NCBI RefSeq assembly: GCF_000718785.1
Contig: NZ_JOCA01000001.1
Coordinates: 124,001-188,000 of the forward strand
Source: Streptomyces sp. NRRL WC-3626
GTDB taxonomy: Bacteria > Actinomycetota > Actinomycetes > Streptomycetales > Streptomycetaceae
DNA length: 64,000 nucleotides
Reading direction: 5' to 3'
Shown here: piece after piece, positions 46,531-55,550 of the stretch
How the letters are laid out: each line of letters begins with the position of its first letter
Position numbering within the stretch: the first letter of the stretch is position 1
Translations under genes and position numbers: made by a program
The notes under the pieces: generated by a model
What the model saw: the letters and a program-made list of their open reading frames with translations, nothing else
Told to the model about the DNA's origin: nothing
Databases searched by the model: none

Positions 46531-46560
46531 TTGGGGTGGTCGCGCCCGCGGTCGTAGCTT
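46531..46560 (+). promoter_or_regulatory. Possible promoter of the trypsin-like protease
   Basis: TTGGGG and TAGCTT are separated by 18 bases, about 100 bases before the protease ATG. This is a fair sigma-70-like match for such GC-rich DNA; direct evidence is lacking. Confidence 0.45.
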
Positions 46561-46662
46561 AACGGCGTGCCGCCCGCCGGGCACACGGGGGCCTGTCCCG
46601 AGGCCCTTGTGCTCGACCCCCCACCCCGTGCGACCCCCCACCGGCCGTCCCAGAGGAGACCC

Positions 46663-47454
46663 ATGTCCGGGTTCACCCGCGCCAAGAAGGCCGCCGCCGT
46701 CGTCGCGGCGACCGCTGCCGCCGCCGCGACCGTGCTGATCGCCGCCCCCGCCGCCACGGCCGCCCCGCAGCCGATCGTCGGCGGTACGACGACCACGACG
46801 TCGGCGTACCCGTTCATGATGCAGATCACCGACGCCTCGCAGAACCAGTTCTGCGGCGGCACCCTGGTCTCCCCGACCAAGGTGGTCACGGCCGCGCACT
46901 GCATGGTGGGTGAGACCACGAGCAGTGTGCGTGTGGTCGGCGGGCGCACCTATCTCAACGGCACCAACGGCACGGTCGCCAGGGTCAGCCGGATATGGAT
47001 CCACCCCGACTACAGAAGCGTCACGCGGGGCGACGACGTGGCCGTGCTGACCCTGTCGACGTCGATGCCGTACGGCACGGCGTCCTACGTCTCCTCCTCG
47101 GACACCTCGGTGTACGCGGCCGGCACGAGCGCCCGCATCATCGGCTGGGGCACCACCTCCTCCGGCGGCAGCTCCTCCAACCAGCTGCGCACCGCGACCG
47201 TGCCGACCGTCTCCGACACCAGTTGCAGCGGCTCGTACGGCAGCCGGTACGTGCGCGGCGACATGGTGTGCGCCGGCTACGCGTCGGGCGGTGTGGACAC
47301 CTGCCAGGGCGACAGCGGCGGTCCGCTGCTGATCGGCGGCCGGCTCGCGGGGATCACCTCTTGGGGCGACGGCTGCGCGGCGGCGGGCTCCCCGGGCGTC
47401 TACACCCGGCTGACCACGTTCTCCGCGGATGTGACGGCACAGGTGGGCGGCTGA
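46663..47454 (+). CDS. Secreted trypsin-like serine protease
   Basis: 263 residues from MSGFTRAKKAAAVVAATAAA, with AGAGGAG before the ATG. The signal peptide ends near TAAPQP, and a very short propeptide precedes IVGG, the new N-terminus of the active enzyme. Catalytic residues lie in VVTAAHC (His), DDVAVLTL (Asp) and CQGDSGGPLL (Ser); the Asp near GGVDTCQGDSGG gives trypsin specificity. It is close to Streptomyces griseus trypsin. Such proteases are usually made at the onset of aerial growth. It ends before a strong bidirectional terminator. Confidence 0.93.
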   Translation: MSGFTRAKKAAAVVAATAAAAATVLIAAPAATAAPQPIVGGTTTTTSAYPFMMQITDASQNQFCGGTLVSPTKVVTAAHCMVGETTSSVRVVGGRTYLNGTNGTVARVSRIWIHPDYRSVTRGDDVAVLTLSTSMPYGTASYVSSSDTSVYAAGTSARIIGWGTTSSGGSSSNQLRTATVPTVSDTSCSGSYGSRYVRGDMVCAGYASGGVDTCQGDSGGPLLIGGRLAGITSWGDGCAAAGSPGVYTRLTTFSADVTAQVGG

Positions 47455-47502
47455 CGGACGCACACCCCATGAGTTCCTGAGTACCCCTCGGGCAGCAGAC
47501 CA

Positions 47503-47543
47503 GGGGGCGTTGCGGGCTTCCACGAGCAGCCCGCAACGCCCCC
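47503..47543. terminator. Bidirectional terminator after the protease
   Basis: GGGGGCGTTGCGGGC pairs perfectly with GCCCGCAACGCCCCC (15 bp) around an 11-base loop, between the protease and the convergent HTH_42-type gene. Confidence 0.9.
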
Positions 47544-47558
47544 TCTCCATGCCCGCGT

Positions 47559-48659
47559 TCACTCCCGTACCGCCCCGAAGCGGATGTCGTACGTGCCCTG
47601 TGGGTGCATCACCCTCAGCATCCGCTCGCCCTCCGCGACGAGTTCGCCGCGCTGTCGGTCGTCCAGCCGGCCGAACGGCTCCACGACCAGGGCGTGTTCG
47701 TCCAGCCGCCACAGCCCGGCCAGGAACCCGTCGACGAGGAAGGTGCGGTAGGCGATGTTGCCCTGCCAGTGGCGGCCCCGGTGTTCGGGCGGTACGACAC
47801 GGCCGCGGTCGGCGTGGGAGAGGAGCAGGTTGTCGAACTCGGGCAGGAAGCGCGGCGGGGCCGGGGTGTCCGGGTCGGGGCGGGGCGCGTCCGGGAGGTC
47901 GAAGAGCTCGACGCCGTTGTCGTCGTGGAAGGTGAGGAGCCGGGGTCGGAGGCGTTCGAAGACCTCGCGCAGCCGGGTCAGGCCGGCCCAGGCCTGCATG
48001 TCCTTGACGGAGGCCGGTCCGAAGGCGGCGAGATAGCGCAGCACGGTGCCGTCGGGCGTGGGCGCCGGCTCGGCGGGCCTGCCCAGCCAGTGCTCGGCGG
48101 TGGTGAGCGTGACCTGGCCACTGCGGCCCCACAGTCCGCGCGGGGTGATCTGCACGAGGGGCAGTTTGCAGCGGGCGGCGACGGAGAGGGACTGCGGGTC
48201 GGCGTCGGGCCACACCTTCAGCAGGGCCTCGCGCAACTGCCCCATGGTGCGCGGTTCGGCCTCGACGAGTTCCCGGGCGTGCGCGGCGAGGCGGTCCAGG
48301 TCGACACCGGCGAGCCCCGTGCGGAAGACCCGGAGCTCGCGGTCGCGGGCGGACTGGACCAGGGGCCGCAGGGTGAGGCAGTCGTCGGCGGTGTGCGTGT
48401 GGATGGTCGAGCGCATGGTGACGAGCCGGGCCACCGTCCGGTCGGCCATCGGCCGGGACAGCGCCTCGGGCGTGAAGCCGTCGAGGCGGGCGGCGAGGGC
48501 GTAGTAGGGCGGTTTGACGTTCTGCGCCTGAAGGCCGACCAGATGCCCGACCGCGTCCTCGGCGGACATCGGGGAGCGGCTCAGCAGCAGCTGCCGCGCC
48601 AGGGTGGCCCGGTTGAGGGCCCGCGTGCCGAGGACACCGGCCGGCTTCGTCTTCGTCAT
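47559..48659 (-). CDS. AlkZ-like (HTH_42) DNA glycosylase candidate
   Basis: 366 residues of the winged-helix HTH_42 family. The N-terminus contains GLQAQNVKPPYYALAARLDG, giving QAQ at residues 44-46, the QxQ motif of AlkZ-type glycosylases; YcaQ-like relatives carry QxD there. TMRSTIHTHTADD follows (near 105), a family-conserved strand. Known AlkZ enzymes unhook interstrand crosslinks made by azinomycin B in a Streptomyces producer, and relatives occur widely in Streptomyces. TAGCGT ends 6 bases before the ATG, so the mRNA is likely leaderless. Substrate here unknown. Confidence 0.75.
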   Translation of the reverse strand: MTKTKPAGVLGTRALNRATLARQLLLSRSPMSAEDAVGHLVGLQAQNVKPPYYALAARLDGFTPEALSRPMADRTVARLVTMRSTIHTHTADDCLTLRPLVQSARDRELRVFRTGLAGVDLDRLAAHARELVEAEPRTMGQLREALLKVWPDADPQSLSVAARCKLPLVQITPRGLWGRSGQVTLTTAEHWLGRPAEPAPTPDGTVLRYLAAFGPASVKDMQAWAGLTRLREVFERLRPRLLTFHDDNGVELFDLPDAPRPDPDTPAPPRFLPEFDNLLLSHADRGRVVPPEHRGRHWQGNIAYRTFLVDGFLAGLWRLDEHALVVEPFGRLDDRQRGELVAEGERMLRVMHPQGTYDIRFGAVRE

Positions 48660-48758
48660 GCGAGCACGCTAGCGGGCTTCTAGGTCGGTTCCTGTCCTCG
48701 ATACACAGGCGGCACCGGGCCGATTGCCTTCCCCCGGACCGGGGCACTCGGTGGCACT

Positions 48759-49679
48759 GTGTACGGACGAGAGCGACCGGGACCGCGAAAGGTCCTGCTG
48801 ACCGGATGGTTCAGCTTCCGCGAGAGCGAGGCGACCGCCGGGGACGTACTGGCGCTGCGCCGGGTGGAGGAGGTGCTGCGGGGCGCCGGGATGGCGTACG
48901 ACGTCGTATGGAGCCCGGGCTTCCGGCCCAAGGCGCTGCACTTCGACGACGTACGGCCCGGCGACTACTCGCACCTGGTGTTCGTGTGCGGGCCGCTGCA
49001 CGGTCCGCAGGTCGAGGAGCTGCACCGGCGCTTCGCGCACTGTGTGCGGATCGCCGTGGGGACGTCGGTGATCGACCCGGACGGCGCCGCCGTGACCGGC
49101 TTCCACCGGGTACTGGCGCGGGACGCGCCCGGCACGGCACCGTCCGAGGACCTGGCCGCCCGCGCCCCCGACGCACCCGCGCGGCCCGTGGTCGGGGTGA
49201 TCCTCACCGACGGACAGCGCGAGTACGGGGAGCAGAGCCGGCACGGGCAGGTCGCGCAGGGGGTGACGCGCTGGCTGGCGGGGAAGGACTGCGCCCGGCT
49301 GGAACTGGAGACCCGGCTCGACACCCATGACTGGCATCTGAGCGCGACACCGGCGCAGGTGCAGTCGGTGCTGGCCCGGCTCGACCTCGTCGTCACCGAC
49401 CGCCTCGACGGGCTGGTGCTGGCGCTGCGGGTCGGCACGTCGGTGCTGGCGGTGGACCCGGTGGCGGGCGGTGCGAAGGTGACCGCGCAGGCGCGGGCCT
49501 GCGGCTGGCCGGCGCTGCTGGCCGCCGAGGGGCTGGACGCGCGGCGGCTGGACCGGTGGTGGGACTGGTGTCTGACCTCGGGCCGGGTGGCCGCCCGGCA
49601 GGTGCGGGACGCGTTCCGCGAGGGCCGGGTGGCGGACGGTGCCGACCGGCTGGTGGAGGTGCTGGCCACGCGCGGGTGA
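48759..49679 (+). CDS. Polysaccharide pyruvyltransferase-family protein
   Basis: 306 residues from a GTG. The N-terminus KVLLTGWFSFRESEATAGDV and the C-terminal block TDRLDGLVLALRVGTSVLAV, then DPVAGGAKVTAQARACGWPA, match the pyruvyltransferase (GT-B like) family, which adds pyruvate ketals to sugars. The family also contains members of unknown activity; the central part is weakly conserved. It stands alone, so no sugar polymer can be linked to it. Confidence 0.75.
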   Translation: MYGRERPGPRKVLLTGWFSFRESEATAGDVLALRRVEEVLRGAGMAYDVVWSPGFRPKALHFDDVRPGDYSHLVFVCGPLHGPQVEELHRRFAHCVRIAVGTSVIDPDGAAVTGFHRVLARDAPGTAPSEDLAARAPDAPARPVVGVILTDGQREYGEQSRHGQVAQGVTRWLAGKDCARLELETRLDTHDWHLSATPAQVQSVLARLDLVVTDRLDGLVLALRVGTSVLAVDPVAGGAKVTAQARACGWPALLAAEGLDARRLDRWWDWCLTSGRVAARQVRDAFREGRVADGADRLVEVLATRG

Positions 49680-49725
49680 CGACTCTCACACGCTCCCCCT
49701 CGCCTGTGTGAGGGCGACACAAAAC

Positions 49726-49763
49726 GGACTATACAAGCCGTGTATAGACGGTGCGTATAGTCC
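49726..49763. promoter_or_regulatory. TATAC triple half-site upstream of the deacetylase
   Basis: GGACTATAC (49726-49734) and GTATAGTCC (49755-49763) are perfect 9-base arms; between them GTGTATAG (49741-49748) repeats the half-site, and CTATAC-N7-GTATAG also reads across the first pair. The stretch is strongly AT-rich and ends 5 bases before the ATG. It is a likely operator for a TetR- or GntR-type protein encoded elsewhere. Confidence 0.6.
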
Positions 49764-49768
49764 GGGCC

Positions 49769-50545
49769 ATGCCTTCTCCCACCAGCAAGACGAAAAGATC
49801 GGGGGCCGCGTTCCCGACCGGTGCGATCGTGGTCGCGGCCACAGCTCTGGCGCTGGCGCTGACCGGCTGTACGCGGCTGGAGACGACCGCCCCCAGCGCC
49901 GTCCGCGCCACCGACGTCCAGGCCCGTTTCGGCACCGTCGACTGCCGCGAGGTCAAGTGCATCGCGCTCACCTTCGACGCGGGGCCGAGCGAGCACTCCG
50001 CGCGGCTGCTGGACATCCTCGAGGAGGAACAGGTCCCGGCGACCTTCTTCCTCCTGGGCAGGCGGCACATCGACACCTATCCGGAACTCGTGAAGCGGAT
50101 GGCCGACGAGGGGCACGAGGTGGCGAGCCACACCTGGACCCATCGCCGTCTGACGGAGCTGAGCCCGGACGAGATACGCGAGGAACTCGAACACACCAAC
50201 ACGGAGATAGAACGCCTCACCGGCCGCCGCCCCACCCTGATGCGCCCGCCGCAGGGCCGCACCGATGACACCGTGCACGGCATCAGCCGTGAGCTGGGGC
50301 TCTCCGAGGTCCTGTGGAGCGTGACCGCGAAGGACTACCAGACGACCGACTCGGACCTCATCACCCGGCGCGTGCTCGCGCAGTCCTCACGTGACGGCAT
50401 CATCCTGCTCCACGACCTCTACGACGGCACGGTCCCGGCCGTTCCCGGCATCATCGCCGAGCTGAAGAAGCGGGGGTATGTCTTCGTGACGGTCCCCCAG
50501 CTGCTCGCTCCGGGGGTGGCGGAGCCGGGCGAGGTGTACCGCTGA
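49769..50545 (+). CDS. Lipoprotein polysaccharide deacetylase (NodB domain)
   Basis: 258 residues from MPSPTSKTKRSGAAFPTG. A signal with lipobox LTGC (Cys34) precedes the NodB domain (about 60-250): ALTFDAGPS (motif 1, second Asp is Ala), SHTWTH (motif 2, two metal His), LMRPPQGRTDD (motif 3), LWSVTAKDYQT (motif 4) and IILLHD (motif 5). FDAGP instead of FDDGP is seen in other actinobacterial members I recall, so it need not mean inactivity. It probably deacetylates peptidoglycan or another surface polysaccharide. Confidence 0.9.
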   Translation: MPSPTSKTKRSGAAFPTGAIVVAATALALALTGCTRLETTAPSAVRATDVQARFGTVDCREVKCIALTFDAGPSEHSARLLDILEEEQVPATFFLLGRRHIDTYPELVKRMADEGHEVASHTWTHRRLTELSPDEIREELEHTNTEIERLTGRRPTLMRPPQGRTDDTVHGISRELGLSEVLWSVTAKDYQTTDSDLITRRVLAQSSRDGIILLHDLYDGTVPAVPGIIAELKKRGYVFVTVPQLLAPGVAEPGEVYR

Positions 50546-50574
50546 CGGGCGGACCCGTTCTCTAGGATGCCCTC

Positions 50575-51015
50575 GTGGCCGTCTTCCAGCTCCAGCGCAC
50601 GGTGCCGCTGCCCCTCGACGAGGCCTGGCGGCGGCTCACCACGTGGTCCCGGCATGGAGAGGTGGTGCCGCTGACCCGGGTGACGGTTCGCACTCCGCCG
50701 CCGACCGGTGTGGGCACCCGGGTGGTGGCCCGCACGGGGTTCGGCCCGCTCGCCTTCGACGATCCGATGGACGTGACGGTGTGGCAGCCGCCGCGGGACG
50801 ACTCACCGGGGGTGTGCCGGCTGGAGAAGCGGGGCCGGGTGGTCATGGGCTGGGCGGAGATCGAGGTACGGCGGGGGCCGGAGAGCCGTGCGCTGGTGAC
50901 ATGGCGAGAGGACATCCGGCTCCGCTTCCTGCCGCCCGTCTGCGACACGCTGCTGGCGCGGGCGGGACGCGGGGTGTTCGGACGCGCGGTGAACGGGTTG
51001 CTGCGGCGGGGGTGA
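50575..51015 (+). CDS. SRPBCC-family protein
   Basis: 146 residues from a GTG. The N-terminal FQLQRTVPLPLDEAWRRLTT and the strand-rich rest (VRTPPPTGVGTRVVARTGFG, VTWREDIRLRFLP) are those of the START/Bet-v-1 fold, which binds a hydrophobic ligand. TAGGAT ends 6 bases before the GTG, so the mRNA is probably leaderless. Ligand unknown. Confidence 0.85.
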   Translation: MAVFQLQRTVPLPLDEAWRRLTTWSRHGEVVPLTRVTVRTPPPTGVGTRVVARTGFGPLAFDDPMDVTVWQPPRDDSPGVCRLEKRGRVVMGWAEIEVRRGPESRALVTWREDIRLRFLPPVCDTLLARAGRGVFGRAVNGLLRRG

Positions 51016-51076
51016 GCGGGGGGATTCCAGCGGGCAGTCACGCCGCAGGCGCCGCACTCCGCGGCCCTGCCGCCAC

Positions 51077-51168
51077 CGATCCGCGTTCCGCGTTCCGCGC
51101 GCCGCCCATCCGCGTGCCGCGTGCCGCCCCGCCGCCCATCCGCGTTCCGCCCCACCGCCCATCCGCGG
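51077..51168 (+). repeat. Tandem GCCCATCCGCG repeat
   Basis: Three imperfect copies of CCGCCCATCCGCG, each followed by T or G and CCG, with a shorter GATCCGCGTTCCGCGTTCCG at the start. Unit lengths vary (about 22-30 bases). It overlaps the next hairpin element by a few bases. Spacers are not uniform, so it is not a CRISPR array. Confidence 0.6.
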
Positions 51169-51212
51169 GCAGTCGTGCCGCAGGGCGGCACGGGTGGGCG
51201 CGACGGCACCCC
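51164..51212 (-). repeat. Dispersed hairpin repeat, copy 2 (reverse)
   Basis: On the minus strand it reads GGGGTGCCGTCGCGCCCACC, then CGTGCCGC-CCT-GCGGCACG, then ACTGCCCGCG. It lacks the last few bases of copy 1 and has a changed loop, with the stem kept. Confidence 0.75.
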
Positions 51213-51302
51213 GTAAGCGCCGGGCCGCGCGACCTCCCCCGCTCAGCCGTCACCCCGGGCAGCTGCTGGGCGGGGGTGGGGGTGCGCTCGCCCCGCTGGA
51301 GG

Positions 51303-51357
51303 GGGTGCCGCTGCGCCCACCCGTGCCGCCCCAGCGGCACGACTGCCCGCAGCTACG
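51303..51357 (+). repeat. Dispersed hairpin repeat, copy 3
   Basis: GGGTGCCGCTGCGCCCACC, then CGTGCCGC-CCCA-GCGGCACG, then ACTGCCCGCAGCTACG; nearly identical to copy 1 (25458) with a different loop. Confidence 0.8.
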
Positions 51358-51366
51358 GCGGCTACG

Positions 51367-51390
51367 GCGGCACGACTGCCCGCAGCTACG
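51367..51390 (+). repeat. Dispersed hairpin repeat, partial copy
   Basis: GGCGGCACGACTGCCCGCAG followed by CTACG repeats the last 25 bases of copy 3, adjacent to it. Confidence 0.7.
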
Positions 51391-51408
51391 CGGGCTGCGG
51401 GGGCGGGC

Positions 51409-53805
51409 TTACGGCGCCCCCGTCGTGAGGTGTTCCGGGCGGATGGGGGTTTTCGTCAGGGGCAGACCCGTCGCGTCGCGGATCGCCGACAGGACCGCCG
51501 GCGTCGAGGAGAGAGTCGGCGCCTCACCCACACCCCGCAGGCCGTAGGGAGCATGCGTGTCGGCCAGTTCCAGCAGATCGACCGGCATGGTCGGGGTGTC
51601 CAGGATCGTCGGGATCAGATAGTCCGTGAAGGACGGGTTGCGTACCTTCGCCGTCCTCGGATCCACGACGATCTCCTCCATCACGGCAACGCCCAGCCCC
51701 TGCGTGCTGCCACCCTGGATCTGGCCAATGACGGACAGCGGGTTCAGCGCCTTCCCGACATCCTGCGCACAGGCCAGCTCGATGACCTTCACCAGCCCGA
51801 GCTCCGTGTCCACCTCGACCACCGCACGATGCGCGGCGAACGAGTACTGGACATGCCCGTTCCCCTGCCCGGTGCGCGGATCGAAGGGTTCGGTCGGCCG
51901 GTGCCGCCACTCCGCCTCCACCTCGACGGCCTCGTCCCCGAGAACGTCCACCAGATCCGCGAGGACCTCCCCACCGTCGGTGACCACCTTCCCGCCCTCC
52001 AGCAGGAGTTCCGCCGTCGCCCAGGCCGGGTGGTACGACCCGAACCGGCGCCGCCCCAGCTCCAGCACCCGTTCGCGAACGAGCTCACACGCGTTCCGCA
52101 CCGCGCCGCCGGTGACGTACGTCTGCCGGGACGCGGAGGTCGAACCCGCCGAACCCACCCGCGTGTCGGCCGGATGGATGGTCACCCGGCCGACACCCAG
52201 CTCGGTGCGGGCGATCTGCGCGTGGACTGTGACGCCGCCCTGGCCGACCTCCGCCATCGCGGTGTGCACGGTGACGACCGGCTCACCGCCGGCCACCTCC
52301 ATGCGCACGCGCGCGGTGGAGTAGTCGTCGAAGCCCTCGGAGAAGCCGACGTTCTTGATGCCGACCGCGTAGCCGACCCCGCGTACGACGCCCTCGCCGT
52401 GCGTGGTGTTGGACAGCCCGCCCGGCAGCTGGCGTACGTCGGCGCCCTCGCTGGACTCCCACTGCCGTTCCGGCGGCATGGGCATCGCCTTGACCCGGCG
52501 CAGGAGTTCGGCGACCGGCGCCGGGGAGTCGACGGGCTGGCCGGTGGGCATCAGCGTGCCCTGTTCCATGGCGTTCACCTGCCGCAGCTCCACCGGGTCC
52601 ATGCCGAGCCGGGCCGCCAGCCTGTCCATCTGCGCCTCGTAGGCGAAGCACGCCTGCACCGCGCCGAAGCCGCGCATGGCGCCGCAGGGCGGGTTGTTGG
52701 TGTAGAGGGCGATGGCCTCGATGTCGACGTCGTCGACGGCGTACGGGCCGACGCCGAGGGAGGAGGCGTTGCCGACCACGGCCGGGGAGGCGGAGGCGTA
52801 GGCACCGCCGTCCAGGACGATGCGGCACCTGACGTGGGTCAGCCTGCCGTCGGCCGTGGCGCCGTGCTCGTAGAACAGCTTGGCCGGGTGGCGGTGGACA
52901 TGGCCGAAGAAGGACTCGAAGCGGTCGTAGACGATCTTGACGGGTTTGCCGGTGCGCAGGGCGAGCAGACAGGCGTGGATCTGCATGGACAGGTCCTCGC
53001 GGCCGCCGAACGCGCCGCCGACACCGGCCAGGGTCATCCGTACCTTGTCCTCGGGCAGGCCGAGCACGGGCGCGATCTGGCGCAGATCGGAGTGGAGCCA
53101 CTGGGTGGCGATGTAGAGGTGGACGCCGCCGTCCTCCTCGGGGACGGCGAGTCCGGACTCGGGGCCGAGGAAGGCCTGGTCCTGCATGCCGAAGGTGTAC
53201 TCGCCCTCGACGATCACGTCCGCGCGCTCCCGTGCCGCCGCCACGTCCCCGCGCACGATGGGCTGGCGGTGGACGATGTTGGGATGCGGGACATGACCGA
53301 TGTGATGATCGTCCCGGTTCTCGTGGACGAGGACCGCATCGGGGGCGAGGGCGGAGAGCTCGTCCGTGATGACGGGCAGTTCGCGGTACTCGACCCTGAT
53401 CCTGGCGGCGGCGCGGCGGGCGGTCTCCGGGTGGTCGGCGGCGACGACGGCGACCGGTTCGCCGTGGTGGCGGACCTTGCCGTGGGCGAGGACGGGGGTG
53501 TCCTGGATCTCCAGGCCGTAGTTCTTCACGTCCGTCGGCAGATCGTCGTACGTCATCACGGCGTAGACGCCGGCCGTGGCGAGGGCCTCACCGGTGTCGA
53601 TCGACACGATCTCGGCGTGGGCGACGGTGGAGCGCAGGATATGGCCCCACAACATGTCCTCGTGCCACATGTCGGAGGAGTACGCGAACTCGCCGGTGAC
53701 CTTGAGGGTGCCGTCGGGACGCAGGGTGGACTCACCGATGCCGCCCCTGGTGCGCAGGCCCTGGGTGAGGGTGGTGGGAACGCCGTTCGCCGGCATGTCC
53801 GGCAT
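51409..53805 (-). CDS. Xanthine dehydrogenase, molybdopterin-binding subunit
   Basis: 798 residues from MPDMPANGVPTTLTQGLRTR. It has the large molybdenum-hydroxylase layout: N-terminal aldehyde oxidase a/b hammerhead (about 20-130), then GVGGAFGGRED (Mo-site loop, near 267), and GVGEAPTLSSTPAVLSAIRD near the end with the catalytic Glu. It hydroxylates hypoxanthine to xanthine and then urate. It is the last gene of the FAD/FeS/Mo operon, starting two bases after the FeS gene's stop. Confidence 0.93.
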   Translation of the reverse strand: MPDMPANGVPTTLTQGLRTRGGIGESTLRPDGTLKVTGEFAYSSDMWHEDMLWGHILRSTVAHAEIVSIDTGEALATAGVYAVMTYDDLPTDVKNYGLEIQDTPVLAHGKVRHHGEPVAVVAADHPETARRAAARIRVEYRELPVITDELSALAPDAVLVHENRDDHHIGHVPHPNIVHRQPIVRGDVAAARERADVIVEGEYTFGMQDQAFLGPESGLAVPEEDGGVHLYIATQWLHSDLRQIAPVLGLPEDKVRMTLAGVGGAFGGREDLSMQIHACLLALRTGKPVKIVYDRFESFFGHVHRHPAKLFYEHGATADGRLTHVRCRIVLDGGAYASASPAVVGNASSLGVGPYAVDDVDIEAIALYTNNPPCGAMRGFGAVQACFAYEAQMDRLAARLGMDPVELRQVNAMEQGTLMPTGQPVDSPAPVAELLRRVKAMPMPPERQWESSEGADVRQLPGGLSNTTHGEGVVRGVGYAVGIKNVGFSEGFDDYSTARVRMEVAGGEPVVTVHTAMAEVGQGGVTVHAQIARTELGVGRVTIHPADTRVGSAGSTSASRQTYVTGGAVRNACELVRERVLELGRRRFGSYHPAWATAELLLEGGKVVTDGGEVLADLVDVLGDEAVEVEAEWRHRPTEPFDPRTGQGNGHVQYSFAAHRAVVEVDTELGLVKVIELACAQDVGKALNPLSVIGQIQGGSTQGLGVAVMEEIVVDPRTAKVRNPSFTDYLIPTILDTPTMPVDLLELADTHAPYGLRGVGEAPTLSSTPAVLSAIRDATGLPLTKTPIRPEHLTTGAP

Positions 53806-53807
53806 CT

Positions 53808-54316
<509 letters not shown>

Positions 54317-54317
<1 letters not shown>

Positions 54318-55207
54318 TACGCGGCTCCCTCCGTGGGGCGGCGGGCGTCGCGGTACGACTCCCACGTCCAGGTCAGCGTGCGGCGGGCCATGACACCGAC
54401 GGCGTGACGGCGGTACTCCGCGGTGCCGCGGACGTCGTCGATGGGGTTGCAGGCGCCGGCGCACAGGTCGGCGAACCGCTTGGCGAGGGACGGGGTGATG
54501 ATCTTCCCGTTGTCCCAGAAGCCGCCCTCCTCCAGTGCCGCGGTCAGGAATTCCTCGGCGGCGAGCGCCCGTACGGGTGTCGGGGCGGCGGAGCCGATCC
54601 CCGTGCGCACGGTCCGCGTGTCGGGGTGCAGGGCGAGACCGAAGGCGCACACGGCGATGACCATGGCGTTGCGGGTGCCGACCTTGGAGAACTGCTGGGG
54701 GCCGGCGGCCTTCTTGATGTGGACGGCGCGGATCAGCTCGTCGGGCGCCAGCGCGTTGCGCTTCACGCCGGTGTAGAACGCGTCGATGGGGATGCGGCGC
54801 GTGCCGCGCACCGACTCGGCCTCGACCTCGGCGCCGGCGGCGAGCAGCGCCGGGTGGGCGTCGCCGGCCGGGGAGGCGGTGCCGAGGTTGCCGCCGACGC
54901 CGCCGCGGTTGCGGATCTGCGGGGAGGCGACCGTGTGGGAGGCGAGGGCGAGGCCCGGCAGCTCGGCGCGCAGCCGCTCCATGATCCTCGCGTACGGGAC
55001 GGAGGCGCCGAGCCGCACACTGTCCTCGCCGACCTCCCACTCCCCGAGCTCGGCGATGCGGTTCAGGTCCATCAGATGGCCGGGCCTGCGGTGATCGAAG
55101 TTGATCTCGACCATCACGTCGGTGCCCCCCGCGATCGGCACGGCGGCGGGGTGCTCGGCCTTCGCGGCGAGCGCCTCCTCCCAGTTGGCGGGGCGAAGGA
55201 AGTCCAT
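54317..55207 (-). CDS. Xanthine dehydrogenase, FAD-binding subunit
   Basis: 296 residues from MDFLRPANWEEALAAKAEHP; the longer upstream frame is not supported. PIAGGTDVMVEINFDHRRPG (FAD loop) and RNRGGVGGNLGTASPAGDAH (second FAD loop) are family hallmarks. It is first in the three-subunit operon and passes electrons to the acceptor. It is divergent from the PucR-type gene. Confidence 0.94.
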
Positions 55208-55550
55208 GACCGGCTCTCTTCTACGTCTCGGGGGCGTCTGGATCAAGCCAATCCGTGTGCGGTGCTCCCGTCTCGTCGACGCGCGGTTCACTCGGCGTGG
55301 GGTCAGTAGACCGCCGTGTGCTCCACCCGGGTCAGTCACGGAAACCATGAAGGAGTTGGCTGGCCAGCGCAGGCATCTTGTAGATTCGTATGAACGGAGG
55401 TCGTCCGTGGCCTCCTCACCTTCCTCCGCAAACAGGGCACACGGTCCAGGACACGGCCGGCACCACTGATCAGCCACCCGACGGGCCCTCGCCGGAAGGC
55501 CCCGCCACGGTCCACCGGACCCACCGAGACACGACACGACGGAGACGAGA
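55208..55550. other. Divergent promoter region between xdh operon and pucR-like gene
   Basis: 343 bases with no gene seen. TAGATT and TTCGTA-like AT-rich stretches occur around 55380-55395, which may hold the promoters. I found no TTCC-N7-GGAA box and no clear palindrome, so xdh is probably outside that set. Confidence 0.5.

Larger units (their letters stand above)
46322..46662. other. Intergenic region between LAL gene and protease
   Basis: 341 bases. Just after the LAL stop are a small hairpin CTGCC-AGGC-GGCAG (46325-46338) and a GC-rich one at 46357-46374. The second half contains the likely protease promoter (46531) and its leader. No gene seen. Confidence 0.55.
51016..51408. other. Repeat-rich intergenic region
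   Basis: 393 bases between convergent genes. It holds a tandem repeat (51077-51168), two facing copies of the dispersed hairpin repeat (51164 reverse, 51303 forward) and a partial copy (51367). The remaining 51213-51302 is GC-rich with no gene seen. Confidence 0.7.

Noticed and set aside
49979..49996. Inactive deacetylase because of FDAGP instead of FDDGP
   Set aside because: Other metal-binding motifs are intact and the same change is, as far as I recall, usual in related actinobacterial proteins, so it is treated as a subfamily feature.
51077..51390. CRISPR-like array
   Set aside because: Repeats are short, uneven and without uniform spacers; no cas genes are nearby.
55208..55550. AllR-like box before xanthine dehydrogenase
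   Set aside because: GGAA and TTCC elements occur singly, but none fits TTCC-N7-GGAA.
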